Positions 13,747 to 23,528 of a stretch of DNA of 64,000 nt are shown here, in pieces; within the stretch, counting starts at the first letter, position 1; every line of letters begins with the position of its first letter. Origin of the DNA: Phycomyces nitens (lineage: Eukaryota; Mucoromycota; Mucoromycetes; Mucorales; Phycomycetaceae); NCBI GenBank assembly GCA_022702545.1, contig JAHRBC010000002.1, positions 7,130,001-7,194,000 of the forward strand, in the 5' to 3' direction. The notes under the pieces were generated by a model. That model was not told the origin of the DNA. It did not search any database and saw nothing but the letters and a program-made list of their open reading frames with translations. The position numbers were made by a program, and so were the translations under genes.

Positions 13747-15614
13747 GTAGACGTCTCCAGCAATTCTCTCTAGCCTGGCAACGCCTAACCGACAGTCGTT
13801 GGGTTCACAATGTCGTCAAAGACGGCTTCCGTATTCACTTTCGTCAAAACCCTCCACTACGTTACAGTCCATTCAATATCAAACCTTCCACACCAGAACA
13901 ACGACAGCTCCTCCGTCAAGAAATCTCCGACCTCCTCTTCAAGAAAGCCATAGAACCTGTTTCAGACCTGTCCCCCGGATTTTACAGCAACATGTTTGTA
14001 ATTCCCAAGCACAATGGCGGCCACCGACCGGTATTCAACCTCAAGTCCCTCAACCAGTACCTCGATGCGCCGCACTTCAAAATGGAAGACATGAAACAAG
14101 TGATCCACTTGATGCGCCCCAAGGATTATATGACATCCATAGACCTCTCAGATGCATTTCTCCATATCTTGATCCACAAGCACTCTCGCAAATATCTTCG
14201 TTTTTCCTGGAACAACCAAGTCTTCCAATTCCGCACGACTCCCTTTGGTCTCTCCATCGTCCCTTGGCTCTTCACACGACTCACCAAAACGATTCTCAAG
14301 TGGGCCCGTTCCTCGGGAATTCGTTTGACCGCCTACCTAGACGATTGGCTCTTACTTGGAGAAACCCAGGAACTGGTCTCCAACCAGACGACTGCGGTCC
14401 TCCAGCAACTGAAATCTCTGGGTTGGTTGGTCAACGAAAAGAAGTCACACCTGACCCCGACCCGCCGGATAGAACACTTGGGTTATGTCTTGGATACAGA
14501 CTCAATGACTGCCAGCCTACCAGGGAAGAAGATCCGCGACCTACGGAAATCAATTCAGGCACTTTTGACCGATACATCGACTACCCCACGGAAGGTGCAC
14601 AGCCTGACAATGCGCATCAAAGCTGCGACTCTGGCAATCTTCCCAGCCAACTTGTACACCCAACATTTGCTTCGGTTCAAGAACCAATCCGTTCGTTCAC
14701 CGAACTCCTGGGACCTCCCGATCCTGCTCCCCCAGTCCTGCCGCCAAGAGCTCCAGTGGTGGTTAGACAACCTGACGAAGTGGAACGGCAAGGCCCTCAT
14801 AGCATCCGACCCCCAATTCCAAATTCACGTAGACGCAAGCAACAGTGGATGGGGCGGTGTCTTCCAAGACCAGCACGTTTATGGACATTGGACCACCGAG
14901 GAAGCATCCCAGTCCATCAACTGGAAGGAGATGAAGGCAGTACAATTGACACTACAGACCTTCCCCTCTCTTTGCAACACAACGATCCTGGTCCACACGG
15001 ACAACACGACCTCCATGACCTACATCAACAAGCAAGGCGGCACTCGCTCTCTCCCCCTCTCCAGTCTGGCAACCGAACTTTGGGAAATGTGCATTGCACG
15101 AGGCCTGTCCCTTACAGCGAAACACATCCCGGGGAGACTCAATGTACAAGCCGACTGGGCCTCCCGACAAGTCTTCACGAAGAACCTGTGGCGAATCCGT
15201 CCTGCATATTTCAATCAGATCCAACAAACTTGGGGTCCCCACGATGTGGATCTATTCGCCGACCGTCTCACAGCCCTCCTCCCGCAGTATGTTTCTTGGA
15301 AGATAGACCCAGGGTCAATGGCGATCGATGCTCTCTCTCTGTCGTGGAAGACCTTCCAGAACCCTTACCTCCATCCTCCATGGAACTTGATATTGAAATG
15401 CCTGCACAAGATCCAGACCGAGCAGATTACAGCCACAATAGTAGTCCCCTTTTGGCCGAGCTCGATATGGTTCCCACTTCTCCAGGCTATGGCTATGGCT
15501 CCACCTCTCCTTCTGACGGCCAAGACAATCGAGACCATGTCACCACTCACACCGCACCCACTGGCCGGCACGAAGTGGAAGCTCTCCGTTTGGAGAGTCT
15601 CAAGCGTACACTAG
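13743..15614 (+). CDS. DIRS reverse transcriptase-RNase H
   Basis: This is the polymerase of the DIRS element. The frame is open from about 13344; the first ATG is at 13992, and conserved RT sequence begins near 13743. RT blocks are MFVIPKHNGGHRPVFNLKSL, HFKM, YMTSIDLSDAFLHI, FRTTPFGLSIVPWLFTRL and the catalytic TAYLDDWLLL with both aspartates. RNase H follows, with HVDASNSGWGG, the glutamate in NWKEMKAVQ and VHTDNTTSMTYINKQGG. Continuing toward the end are HIPGRLNVQADWASR and PHDVDLFADRLTA, usual in DIRS pol. No stop or frameshift interrupts the 1.87 kb. It overlaps the recombinase frame by about 235 bases. Confidence 0.92.
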   Translation, partial: VGRRLQQFSLAWQRLTDSRWVHNVVKDGFRIHFRQNPPLRYSPFNIKPSTPEQRQLLRQEISDLLFKKAIEPVSDLSPGFYSNMFVIPKHNGGHRPVFNLKSLNQYLDAPHFKMEDMKQVIHLMRPKDYMTSIDLSDAFLHILIHKHSRKYLRFSWNNQVFQFRTTPFGLSIVPWLFTRLTKTILKWARSSGIRLTAYLDDWLLLGETQELVSNQTTAVLQQLKSLGWLVNEKKSHLTPTRRIEHLGYVLDTDSMTASLPGKKIRDLRKSIQALLTDTSTTPRKVHSLTMRIKAATLAIFPANLYTQHLLRFKNQSVRSPNSWDLPILLPQSCRQELQWWLDNLTKWNGKALIASDPQFQIHVDASNSGWGGVFQDQHVYGHWTTEEASQSINWKEMKAVQLTLQTFPSLCNTTILVHTDNTTSMTYINKQGGTRSLPLSSLATELWEMCIARGLSLTAKHIPGRLNVQADWASRQVFTKNLWRIRPAYFNQIQQTWGPHDVDLFADRLTALLPQYVSWKIDPGSMAIDALSLSWKTFQNPYLHPPWNLILKCLHKIQTEQITATIVVPFWPSSIWFPLLQAMAMAPPLLLTAKTIETMSPLTPHPLAGTKWKLSVWRVSSVH

Positions 15615-16618
15615 AGGATACTCTTCTTTCTGAAGATGCCCGAAAGCTCTTCTTGGACTCACTGACCGATGACAGCCCAACTAATCGCATCTACGCCCGA
15701 GGACAGCGCCTTTTCATACTATGGGCCATTGCGAACGAAGTCTCACTCTTGCACTTTACCGCCACGGATATGGTCAACTTCTTCACTTCCCCCAAAATGT
15801 CCAACTATAATGTCAACACTTTACAGACCTTCCGTTCTGCCATTCGTCGCCTCCACAGCCATCCTGCTACTCTGTCGTCCGACCCACGCCTGATTGACCT
15901 TTTCAAGTTACTTAAACGTTCCGCGCCACCCGTAGCCATGTCTAGACCCTTGATTGACCTCTCTCCTACCTTTGTGTTCTTGTCCACTATACCTTCGGAT
16001 CCATCTACCTCTCTTGCCCCTTTGTCCCGCAAGACCGCCTTTCTTCTGGCCATGGCTGCATTTCTTCGCCCGTCGGACCTTCACCGGGTGATTCTTAGCA
16101 AATGCAGTATTGATGGTCAACGTCGGCTCCATCTGGTCATACACGCTCCCAAGGAGACACGCGCGGGACGCCGTATTATAAAATCTCCTATAATTCAGCC
16201 ACACGATTCCAATCTCGCCCTTTGTCCTGTTCTAGCTTTCTCAGTACTACGAGATCACCCTGGCACGACGTCAAGACCGATCGACACACTCTTTGTTTGC
16301 GCGAAGTCACCCTCCCTTCCTGTTTCCGCTCATACTATTTCTTCCTGGCTAAGAACACTCACTCAGATGTCTACCACAGTCAAGCCTTGCCCATCCGTGC
16401 GCTCTATTGCTTCAGACCTTGCTATCCAGAGTGGTGCTCCTTTAGATGATGTGGTTGCCATGGGAAATTGGTCCAACCCTTCTATCTTTGACACTCACTA
16501 CCGTCGATCTCGCGCACTTCGCACCAACATCACTGAATCCGTACTCCCATCTGCATTCTCCTCTACTCGTTCCCCAGATAATGGCTCCACGCATCCTGAC
16601 TCCAACATGGTATCGTAG
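15380..16618 (+). CDS. DIRS tyrosine recombinase
   Basis: This is the integrase of the element, which inserts a circular cDNA by tyrosine-recombinase chemistry without duplicating the target. The Met at 15380 gives about 412 residues. An N-terminal SAM-like core-binding domain (YARGQRLFILWAIANEV, LQTFRSAIRRLHSH) precedes the catalytic domain. The catalytic Arg lies in AAFLRPSDLHRV, a basic strand in HAPKETRAGRR, a second Arg in PSVRSIASDLA, the Trp in MGNWSNPS and the nucleophile Tyr in IFDTHYRRS. The His of the usual HxxR is replaced, as is frequent in this group. The same frame is open upstream to 13799 across the whole RT region; that part is probably not translated. Confidence 0.88.
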   Translation: MELDIEMPAQDPDRADYSHNSSPLLAELDMVPTSPGYGYGSTSPSDGQDNRDHVTTHTAPTGRHEVEALRLESLKRTLEDTLLSEDARKLFLDSLTDDSPTNRIYARGQRLFILWAIANEVSLLHFTATDMVNFFTSPKMSNYNVNTLQTFRSAIRRLHSHPATLSSDPRLIDLFKLLKRSAPPVAMSRPLIDLSPTFVFLSTIPSDPSTSLAPLSRKTAFLLAMAAFLRPSDLHRVILSKCSIDGQRRLHLVIHAPKETRAGRRIIKSPIIQPHDSNLALCPVLAFSVLRDHPGTTSRPIDTLFVCAKSPSLPVSAHTISSWLRTLTQMSTTVKPCPSVRSIASDLAIQSGAPLDDVVAMGNWSNPSIFDTHYRRSRALRTNITESVLPSAFSSTRSPDNGSTHPDSNMVS

Positions 16619-16701
16619 ATTGGACGTTTCCATATATGTTTGCATTCCTTTCCTTCTTTATTTTTCGTTATTTCTTTGTCTTTTTGTGCTTCTCTGAAGC
16701 A

Positions 16702-16819
16702 GCACTTCTCTGTTCCTGTTCGGTGTCCGATGGACTCACATAATTGTCCCGAGAAACTTGTTTCAACAGGACAATTGTGAGGTTAGTCCGGAGGACTAAC
16801 CGAACAGGAACAGAGAAGT
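16702..16819 (+). repeat. DIRS internal complementary region
   Basis: The first part (16702-16774) is the reverse complement of the left end, 12559-12631. The second part (16775-16819) is the reverse complement of the right end, about 16963-17007. They meet at ACAA/TTGT, exactly the predicted circle junction. In DIRS elements this region templates completion of the ends during circle formation. Its outer arms (CTTCTCTGTTCCTGTTCG and complement) can also pair with each other. Confidence 0.93.
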
Positions 16820-16856
16820 CACCCACCCTATCCCGACCCATTTGACCTGCTCGCTA

Positions 16857-16981
16857 ATGATCGAAGTACATTACTTTGATTCATAAGCGACTTTTATAAT
16901 CAATTTTAAAACAATTTGTTTCAAATTTCTTTTCACTCAATAAAATATAAGATGATCACAGCACTTCTCTGTTCCTGTTCG
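16857..16981 (-). repeat. DIRS right inverted terminal repeat
   Basis: This is the reverse complement of 12611-12735. It is followed by a unique right extension, 16982-17007 (GTTAGTCCTCCGGACTAACC and CTCACAA), that contains its own short palindrome GTTAGTCC/GGACTAAC and is complemented only at 16775-16800. Confidence 0.92.
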
Positions 16982-17007
16982 GTTAGTCCTCCGGACTAAC
17001 CTCACAA

Positions 17008-18074
17008 CAAAAGTATCATTCGTGAGCGAGTGACATAAAACAAGGCTTAGGATATTAAAGCATAAAAGGAAATAGTCTGCTTATTTTTATTGGTGTTTTA
17101 TAAAAAAGGAAAGATGTGGAAGAGCAGAAACACGACGAGGATATTACTAAACTCGAGTGAATTATAAATAAATTTGTACTCTGAAAAAGACTTGTACCAC
17201 AAATATACCAAAAACTTTGTTCCTGAATTTTTTTACCAAGAAAATATTTGAATGTCTTTTCAAAAGAATATATTTTATAAGGTGTCAGTGCACAGACCAT
17301 ATACTTCTTTAACCATCACAATGACTTAAAATAACTTTAAATTATTATCAATATAGTTTAATAGAATCCCCAAGTCTTTTAATATTCAATAAATAAACCA
17401 TCACTTTAACCATATAGCCAAGATGTCTATTTAATACTGAATTGATCATCTTTAAGTATAAGGGATTATATATGTATATTAGTGCACTCTTATTATACTT
17501 GTATACAGCCTATATATTCTTGAATAGCAAAATATGGAATTATTTTAGTAATTGAAATGGTCTTTATATAACCAGCTATACAAATCCGAATGAAATAGTA
17601 TATTAGACATAGTCTCCATAGAGTTATATCAAAAAATAATATAATTGACTATCTATCAATGTAGGTTGTAGAGTAGTAGCAAACTATAACATTTATTTGT
17701 CTGATAAAGTTTATGAAATATAATATTTTTTGCGATTATATTGAAAACAAAAGACAGCGTTTGGTCCAAGAAGTATAATTAAAGAAGTTGAATAGGTTGA
17801 TATGTTGATCAAACTGACGGACTCTTAAAAATGGCCATCATTTTTTTGAGTTTGTTTTTTTAGGCCAATCAGCAACGTGTCAAGTTACACAAAACCTCTG
17901 TAGGTAAACATCTTCTACATACTACTTCACTCAAAGGACATCGGTCTTCTATGTTTCTCAAGATATATCATGGACCTAAGTATAAAATAGAGAGGCTGAA
18001 ACCAATTTTTTCCTCATTCCTTCTTCTCAATTCCTCTACTTTTTGCTTCCCACTACTTTCCTGCTTCTTTTACA
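17008..18074 (+). promoter_or_regulatory. Upstream region of C2H2 gene copy a
   Basis: Long AT-rich upstream sequence is shared nearly base for base with copy c (25600-26649) and, inverted, with copy b (24393-25440). A TATAAAATAG box at 17981, followed by a CT-rich leader (TTCCTCATTCCTTCTTCTC), is identical in the three copies and lies about 95 bases before the ATG. The conservation of the promoter block suggests the family is transcribed, or was when it was copied. Confidence 0.6.
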
Positions 18075-18914
18075 ATGGATATTGCTGCGTTTGACGATTC
18101 CGTGCTTGATCCACAGCGTGATACAGATAATTTGGCAAGTGTTGACCCGAGTGTCTGGATTATAAGGGAGACGAGTGCATATAGCTAATCTATGGACTGT
18201 TCGTCATCGTTTTGGTCAAACTTGCTATTAGGCTTTAAATGGTAATTTATACAATTGCAAATTATTCAATCAAGTACCCTAAATATCTTTCTAGATCTTT
18301 TTCAGGAAAATGGGTTCAGATATCTAAGTTATCCCAGCCAAGGAACTCCCACCGAGTACCCTCTTTATTATGGCCGTTTAAATAGCCCTTTATCAGGTAA
18401 AATTCACCATAAAATATTCAAAGCGACTCGTACGTCCTAGCCAATATTCAGGTTACACTAACAAATCTACTTATAGTATGTTTTTGGCTTTCTCATTCTC
18501 CAACTCTTCCCTCTCTGAATTATAGTTCCCCAGGATCTTCTCAAGGTTACTCTGAATATGGTAAATATTATGTTTGTATTATGTGTTGGTTGCTAGGTAT
18601 CTAATGATTGAATTTCTTATAAAGATGTACATCCCCAAACATCTCCAGCACAAGTCCAACATCAATCCGCGCTTGTTATTATGCACTACAACCCAAATGG
18701 GCGGCCAGCTGTGATGAGAGAAAATTCAGATCTGGATCGATCAAAGAAGTACATGTGTTCAAAATGTTCTGAAGAGTTTGATATCAAATTCAGCTATAAA
18801 AGACACATGGAGACGCATTCTGTCGACCGGCCAAAATTTGGCTGCCATCTATGCCCAAAATATTTTACCACCAAATACAATCTAAATAGACATATCATTA
18901 CCTTTCATGAATAG
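18075..18914 (+). CDS. Two-finger C2H2 zinc-finger protein, repeat family copy a
   Basis: This is a putative nucleic-acid-binding protein of about 180-195 residues; its function is not recognised. Exon 1 starts at the ATG at 18075 (MDIAAFDDSVLDPQRDTDN) and ends at one of several phase-1 GT sites between 18139 and 18180, so its end is uncertain. Later exons are clear: 18295-18396 (LFQENGFRYLSYPSQGTP), 18477-18560 (SHSPTLPSL, ending GYSEY) and 18625-18914. All junctions are phase 1. The last exon encodes two C2H2 fingers: YMCSKC...HMETH and FGCHLC...HIITFH, joined by the linker SVDRPKF. There is no transposase domain. The gene is in a four-copy repeat family (see 23529, 26650, 39154). The 3' flank carries AATAAA-type signals near 19015. 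Confidence 0.75.
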
Positions 18915-19400
18915 TCTCTTTTCAACTATGCCCATATATCATACCTTCAAGTTATCATCTATCACACTTTTTATGGCCACTTTTATATGAATCGCCCTTC
19001 ATTATCTTCACCTTTAAATAAATACATAAATAAAAAAACAATTGTATATTCACTAGATAGGCCGTCAAATAACAGAAAGTAACAATTGCTATAATCATAT
19101 TTTTTTATTTTTTAAATAGCAAAAAGTAATAAAACTATTTTATTATGAGTATTATTGATTCTCTGATCATCCAACTGGTCATTCTGGTCAGGGTTGGCGG
19201 TAGAATTGCTCCTTACCTGCTAGTTTTTTGGGTCTATCTAATAAACTATGGGTGGTCAGGTAAAAATATTCTTTGCTTGTTTTGCGGGTGTGTCAAGACC
19301 TGGCGCATGTGAGTATATAGGTCACCCATGAAAATAAAAAGAATAATTGAAAATATATAAAAATAAATAATGATAAACACCTAGGTAGCAGGGGATTCTT
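18915..19400 (+). repeat. Conserved 3' flank of the C2H2 repeat
   Basis: This non-coding stretch is kept in copies a, c (27490-27975) and d (39994-40465). It begins with the 3' UTR and then includes a GC-richer core near 19165-19330 with TGGTCAGGGTTGGCGGTAG and GGGTGGTCAGGTAAAAA, ending AACACCTAGGTAGCAGGGGA. In copy d there is no LINE after this end, so the LINE in a and c was inserted here. The role of the conserved core is unknown. Confidence 0.65.
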
Positions 19401-19551
19401 TTTTTTTAATTATTTTATTGATCTGCCGTCACTCATGGTGTGCGGCTTCTAGATTGCTATTAAAATGGACTTGGAGGTAAGGAATAAAATAAAATTGACA
19501 GGATAAGGTGAAGAAAAGGAAAGGGAAAACTCCCTAAGCTAGTATAACTCG

Positions 19552-21250
19552 CTATTTATCTATAGTACTGGAGGCCTTCGTAGCCACTACTCCAGGAAGA
19601 AAAGGCTGATTGTCAAAGACAGACTTCCAATAGGTATTCCAAATTGCCTTGGCTGTTATAACCACCAGCAGAATCTGAGTATCACGAATGTGAGAAACAC
19701 AGGGGAGTTGACATGATCTCAGCATCTGCCGAACATCATCCAACGTCCAGCTCTGGCAGAAACGAAAGAGGACTATGTTACACACCCGGCGTTTCTTAGG
19801 ACAGAAGAAGAGGAAATGGTCTTGGTCTTGGTCTTGGGTGTCGGTGGAGCACACGAAGCACATGGGGTCTGAGATAATACAAGGCATGATGGTGTTAATT
19901 GCCAGTCGTGTGGGAATCTGCTTCCATATCACTTTTCACCACAAAGTGCGGCAATGATGTGGAATAAGCAGGGACCAGAAACGACGCCATCGGGCAGGAG
20001 GGAGAAGAGGTGGAGGAGGAAACGGACAAAGATTCCGGCGCAAGGCTCCTGTGGATGCTTTGACCAGAGGGCGTTTGTCCAAAAGGACCACGGAGAAAAG
20101 AGAGGACAGACTAGGCGGAGGAGGTAATATTGGATATGAGAGCTAAAGGCACGGAAGAAACCAAGGACAATATACCATTCTACCAGCATCAATCTTGCTG
20201 AAAAATTGGCCAATACGGTTCCGTGCTCTTGAGCGATTCGCCAAAAAGTCGCGGACAGAGAAGCCCATCATCATCTACCAGAAAGGCATCCAGGACAAGA
20301 AGTGACTTAATATTCATTTCCGGAGAAACGAATGGCGGGACAAAAGTCCAAACAGAATCCAAGGGGAACTCAAGAATCACCACAGATGCTTCACTGAGTT
20401 CAGAAGGAAGAATATAGGGAAGCAACCGAGAGCAGTCACGATGAATCAGCAATAGAGAACTGGGGCAACTCACAGTACTACAAGGAAACAGCAGATCTAT
20501 ACTAACAGAAGGAGAACTAAAGTGAAGAGGAAGTAAAAGTTCTAAATAGGGTAATAGAAAGGAAGAAGATTGAGAGAATGATCAAGAATGCAAAATGGGA
20601 AGAATCCATCGCAGTTGGAGAGTGCATTGTTGGTGATCAGGATCCAAAAGGCCCAAACCCCCAGACTTGCGTGGTAAGCAAAGAAGAGGCCAACCAGAGC
20701 AGCCAAAACCAAGGTGGAGAAAAGAGCAATCATGTTTGCGGATAGCAGCAAAAAAAAAGAGAGGTTCAGGAGTCACATAGAGGACATGCCAGATGGAGCT
20801 CAAGAGAAAAGCGTTGGCAACGATACTCTTACCGCGCACTGACAAGCCTCTTGCAGATAACATAGTACAATGACGTTCAAGTTTGGCAAGGAGGGCAGCG
20901 CGGAAAGACTCGAGTTGGGCAGGGATATTGGAAGCATAAAGAACAACAACAGCAAAAGGATCAATGCGTTGATCAGTATGTGTAACCTTTACAACTAGTG
21001 CACGGTCATCTGGTGACACGTACAATTGTTCAGTCGAAAAGGGGATCGAAAGAGATAAGGCCACAGTGCAAAGTCCAAAGACTTGCCTGGGCTTGGAAGA
21101 CAAGGTGCATAGTGGAATGATGGGATGGAAGGAGATGGGTCTCATATAGATCAAGTAAGGAAAGTAAGGGAGAGAAGGAGCGGAGGTGACGGATAAAGAG
21201 ACGTTTGGGGAATTGCGGATTAGTGATGGTGGAGAGGAGACCTCAAACAT
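19552..21250 (-). pseudogene. LINE ORF2 remnant: endonuclease part, post-RT region, zinc-binding tail
   Basis: Reading the minus strand, an endonuclease-type segment (LYVSPDDRALVVKVTH, then DPFAVVVLYAS) runs straight into post-RT sequence (LSARGLSVRGKSIVANAFLLS, RKSGGLGLLDPDHQQ). The RT palm with its YADD box is missing. After frame breaks come remnants of the next region, then a last open segment (19552-19932) with DPMCFVCSTDTQDQDQDHFLFFCPKK, the CX2C...HX4C zinc-binding pattern found at the C-terminus of many LINE ORF2 proteins. Several frameshifts are present. It cannot encode an active enzyme. Confidence 0.75.
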
Positions 21251-21289
21251 TCAAGCTTCTTAAGCGGATAGACTATACAGTAATTTAAA

Positions 21290-22622
21290 AAGATGGTTGG
21301 CCAGACTGGCCAGAGGGAGAGTCAAGTTCTTCCATAGGCGTATGGCCGTCAAGATCAGGGAAGGGCTAATTACCCTGCGCATATGCCTGGACGGAGAGGT
21401 CAAGTAAGGACTGGGGAAATTCATCATCTGTCATGACTGGCCGGGATACACCATCCTTAGGAAGGGCAATGTCTTGAGTGGCAAACTAGTACTTGCTGGC
21501 AACAGTACCTCGACTACTGAGATCATACATTGGTATGTCAATGTCATCACCAATGGGGGCAGGGGGTCGAGTGGATCCAGCCTTGGACCGAGTGGTCATT
21601 ACCGACATGGATCGGCGACGAATAGGCTCGGGAGCCGAAGAGATGTGATCAGGAGGTCCAATGTTTGTCGTCGAACTTACAACAACACTGGGAGGAGATG
21701 GGAGAGTGTTGGAAGCTGCCTGAAGATCACTGAGAGTTTCTGCTTCAGTAATCTCCAACTGGAGTTGCTCTTGCTAAAGACGCTTGGCCTCAACGGTGTC
21801 AGGAGGGGCGGGGAAGTTTCTGCTGGCCATCTCATGGCCCAAGACACCACAACGCTTACAGCGGGGTGTACGAGATGGGTGCTGTGTACATGCACGCAGG
21901 GAGTGACCTTCCTCACGGCAATACCCACACACGGGTGGAACATCCTTGGAACGCAGCTCCACTACGCAGGAAATGGATCCTTCCAAATGAAGGCGGACGT
22001 GGAGAGATTTGGGTGTATCTAACCCAGATGTGTCCAGAAGGACGGTAGCTTCATCACGGAAAGTTCTACAGTGGGAGACGTAGGCACGCAATTGAACAAC
22101 CTTTCCATACGAATGGAAAGTCTCTTCAATGGGGCCAAGAAGGTCAGTTTTGGGATCGCAGGCGCTGATGCGATACATGTTAACCTTTACACTATGACTA
22201 TTGGAAGGTAAACTTGGAGAAGCGACTATTCTTGTGCCCTGATACACCAGGCCGTCGGAGGTGGCTTTCACCCAGGTGGCAGGTTCGGTGAAAAGGGCCT
22301 CTGTCAAAAGGCCCTATGAGCGAGTGTAACGCAAGGTCAACGAAGTCATCTGGCCAATGTGTTCAGAGAGTACATCATCTACTGCGTTGGCAGGAACAAG
22401 TTTGCCGAGATTGAACAAAACGCTCGACGGATGGATGGTGCTGGCCCAAGCATCGGATGCTGGATTCATGGAGAGGCTCTGGTCAAAACCAGGTGCAGTA
22501 AAGATATGAAGAGACTTGTTCTTCGGACGTGACGGTGTGCTCTGTGAACGGATCGCCGGTCGTTGTACCTGCCATGGGTTGACAGTACTGCCCTGTGAGT
22601 TCGATCCCTCAGGGGTACTCAT
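21290..22622 (-). pseudogene. LINE ORF1 (gag-like, CCHC) with nonsense codons, copy 1
   Basis: The start is at the ATG at 22622 (MSTPEGSNSQGS). A first half without recognised domain is broken by a stop near 22315. It is followed by VYQGTRIVASPSLPSNSH and an RNA-binding-like DPKTDLLGPIEETFHSYGKV. Then come two knuckles: CGYCREEGHSLRAC, intact, and CKRCGVLGHEMASRNF, where the last Cys is Phe. An amber codon near 21774 (after VEAKRL) precedes a further 150 codons with TRSKAG and IGDDIDIPMYDL. The same amber is present in copy 2, so it predates the duplication. Confidence 0.72.
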
Positions 22623-22690
22623 ACTATTTCTTATTACGGGGATTTGTGTCGGTAGAATATTTATCCGCACAAAACAATTCTTTAGCTGTG

Positions 22691-23528
22691 AAGAGGGATC
22701 AAATAATCGATACTTTACACTCTCAAAAAACAAATCATCGTCTCGTTTTTTCAATCTCAAATTCTGAAAACATATTATTTATATCAACCTCTTCATCCTA
22801 TATCTTCAACTAATAACATATATTTTATAATAAATAAAGTAAAAAATAAAAAGCTATTAATGTTTGGCGTGGACATTACAGGATTTGGTTATAGACTTAT
22901 TTCTGTCAAGCATACTTTCACAAACAGTATGCAATACTCTGGGGTTTAGTTACTTCAAATCCTAAACGATCCAATTTTTAGAGGTATTTGTTTGGTTAAT
23001 AACCCCCTTTCTCTCTTGAACTTTGGCCTTTGAGAGGTGTCAAGCATCTTTGATCGACTAGATATTAGGACTCTGGGATTGCCAGTAGTAAAATCGCAGA
23101 ATCACCCACCAAATATTCGGTCATGTTGTATGTGAGTCAGTATGTTGGCTGACTCTGTCTTATATTTAAACACGGTGTTATATTTTTTCATTTAATTGTA
23201 TATCTCATATTAAAGCCCACTATCGATCAATCTGTATGAACATCTTGGACAATAGTTCCTTCAATAAATGGCAAGGGACCAAGCCTTTCGGTCTGTAAAT
23301 GTATATTACTATCCAACAACCCTTTCTATAATTTTTAGTTGTAAGAATATACAAAGTGTTTGACCCGACTCGATATATATTTAAATACACAAGTTATATT
23401 TTAGTTACGGTGGAAATGTTCAGAACATACAATTGTTTTTATTTATTTAAAAACGAAAACGATAGAGGAATTTATTCATAAAAAACTGGTAAGGAAAGAA
23501 TGCAATGTATAGGGATTTAAAGGCATGA
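22691..23528. other. AT-rich spacer between the LINE and C2H2 copy b
   Basis: No gene is seen. The last part, 23450-23528, is the 3' flank of copy b, which is unlike the 3' flank of copies a, c and d. Confidence 0.45.

Larger units (their letters stand above)
12559..17007 (+). mobile_element. Complete DIRS-type tyrosine-recombinase retrotransposon
   Basis: This is a 4.45 kb element with all hallmarks of the DIRS group: gag, RT-RNase H, tyrosine recombinase, inverted terminal repeats (12611-12735 and 16857-16981) with unequal outer extensions, and an internal complementary region (16702-16819). Termini begin TTGTCCTG and end CCTCACAA. The ends come from two independent observations. One is the intact target sequence at 25443/25444. 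The other is the junction at 16774/16775 in the internal complementary region, where the complements of the two ends meet. There is no target-site duplication, as expected for recombinase-mediated insertion. No methyltransferase domain is seen. All three genes are open, so the copy may be recent or still competent. Confidence 0.95.
17008..22690 (+). repeat. Direct repeat unit 1 (C2H2 gene copy a plus LINE)
   Basis: This unit is repeated in the same orientation at about 25600-31545. Both contain the upstream region, the four-exon C2H2 gene, about 490 bases of conserved 3' flank and the same minus-strand LINE. Similarity ends at AAACAATTCTTTAGCT (about 22690 and 31545). Copy 2 has an additional 420 bases inside the LINE, and copy 1 retains about 60 codons of LINE ORF1 that copy 2 lacks. 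The left part of unit 1 continues on the other side of the DIRS element. Confidence 0.9.
19401..22690 (-). mobile_element. Internally deleted LINE (non-LTR retrotransposon), copy 1
   Basis: This is a minus-strand LINE. Its 3' end is marked by a T-run at about 19401-19410 (a poly-A tail on the minus strand, preceded by AATAAAAT), and its 5' end lies near 22690. It carries ORF1 (gag with CCHC knuckles) and ORF2, reduced to part of the endonuclease fused to the region after RT and the zinc-binding C-terminus. The RT catalytic core is deleted, so it is non-autonomous. It is shared with copy 2 at 27976-31545. Confidence 0.8.

Noticed and set aside
13799..15379. Reading the full 939-codon frame as one protein
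   Set aside because: The first 520 codons have unusual Pro/Arg/His-rich composition and no recognisable domain, and they overlap a well-conserved RT-RNase H. Only the recombinase part is annotated.
22595..22620. tRNA B-box-like GTTCGATCC
   Set aside because: No A-box or cloverleaf around it; it lies in the LINE ORF1 start region and is not kept in copy 2 (GTTCGGTCC).
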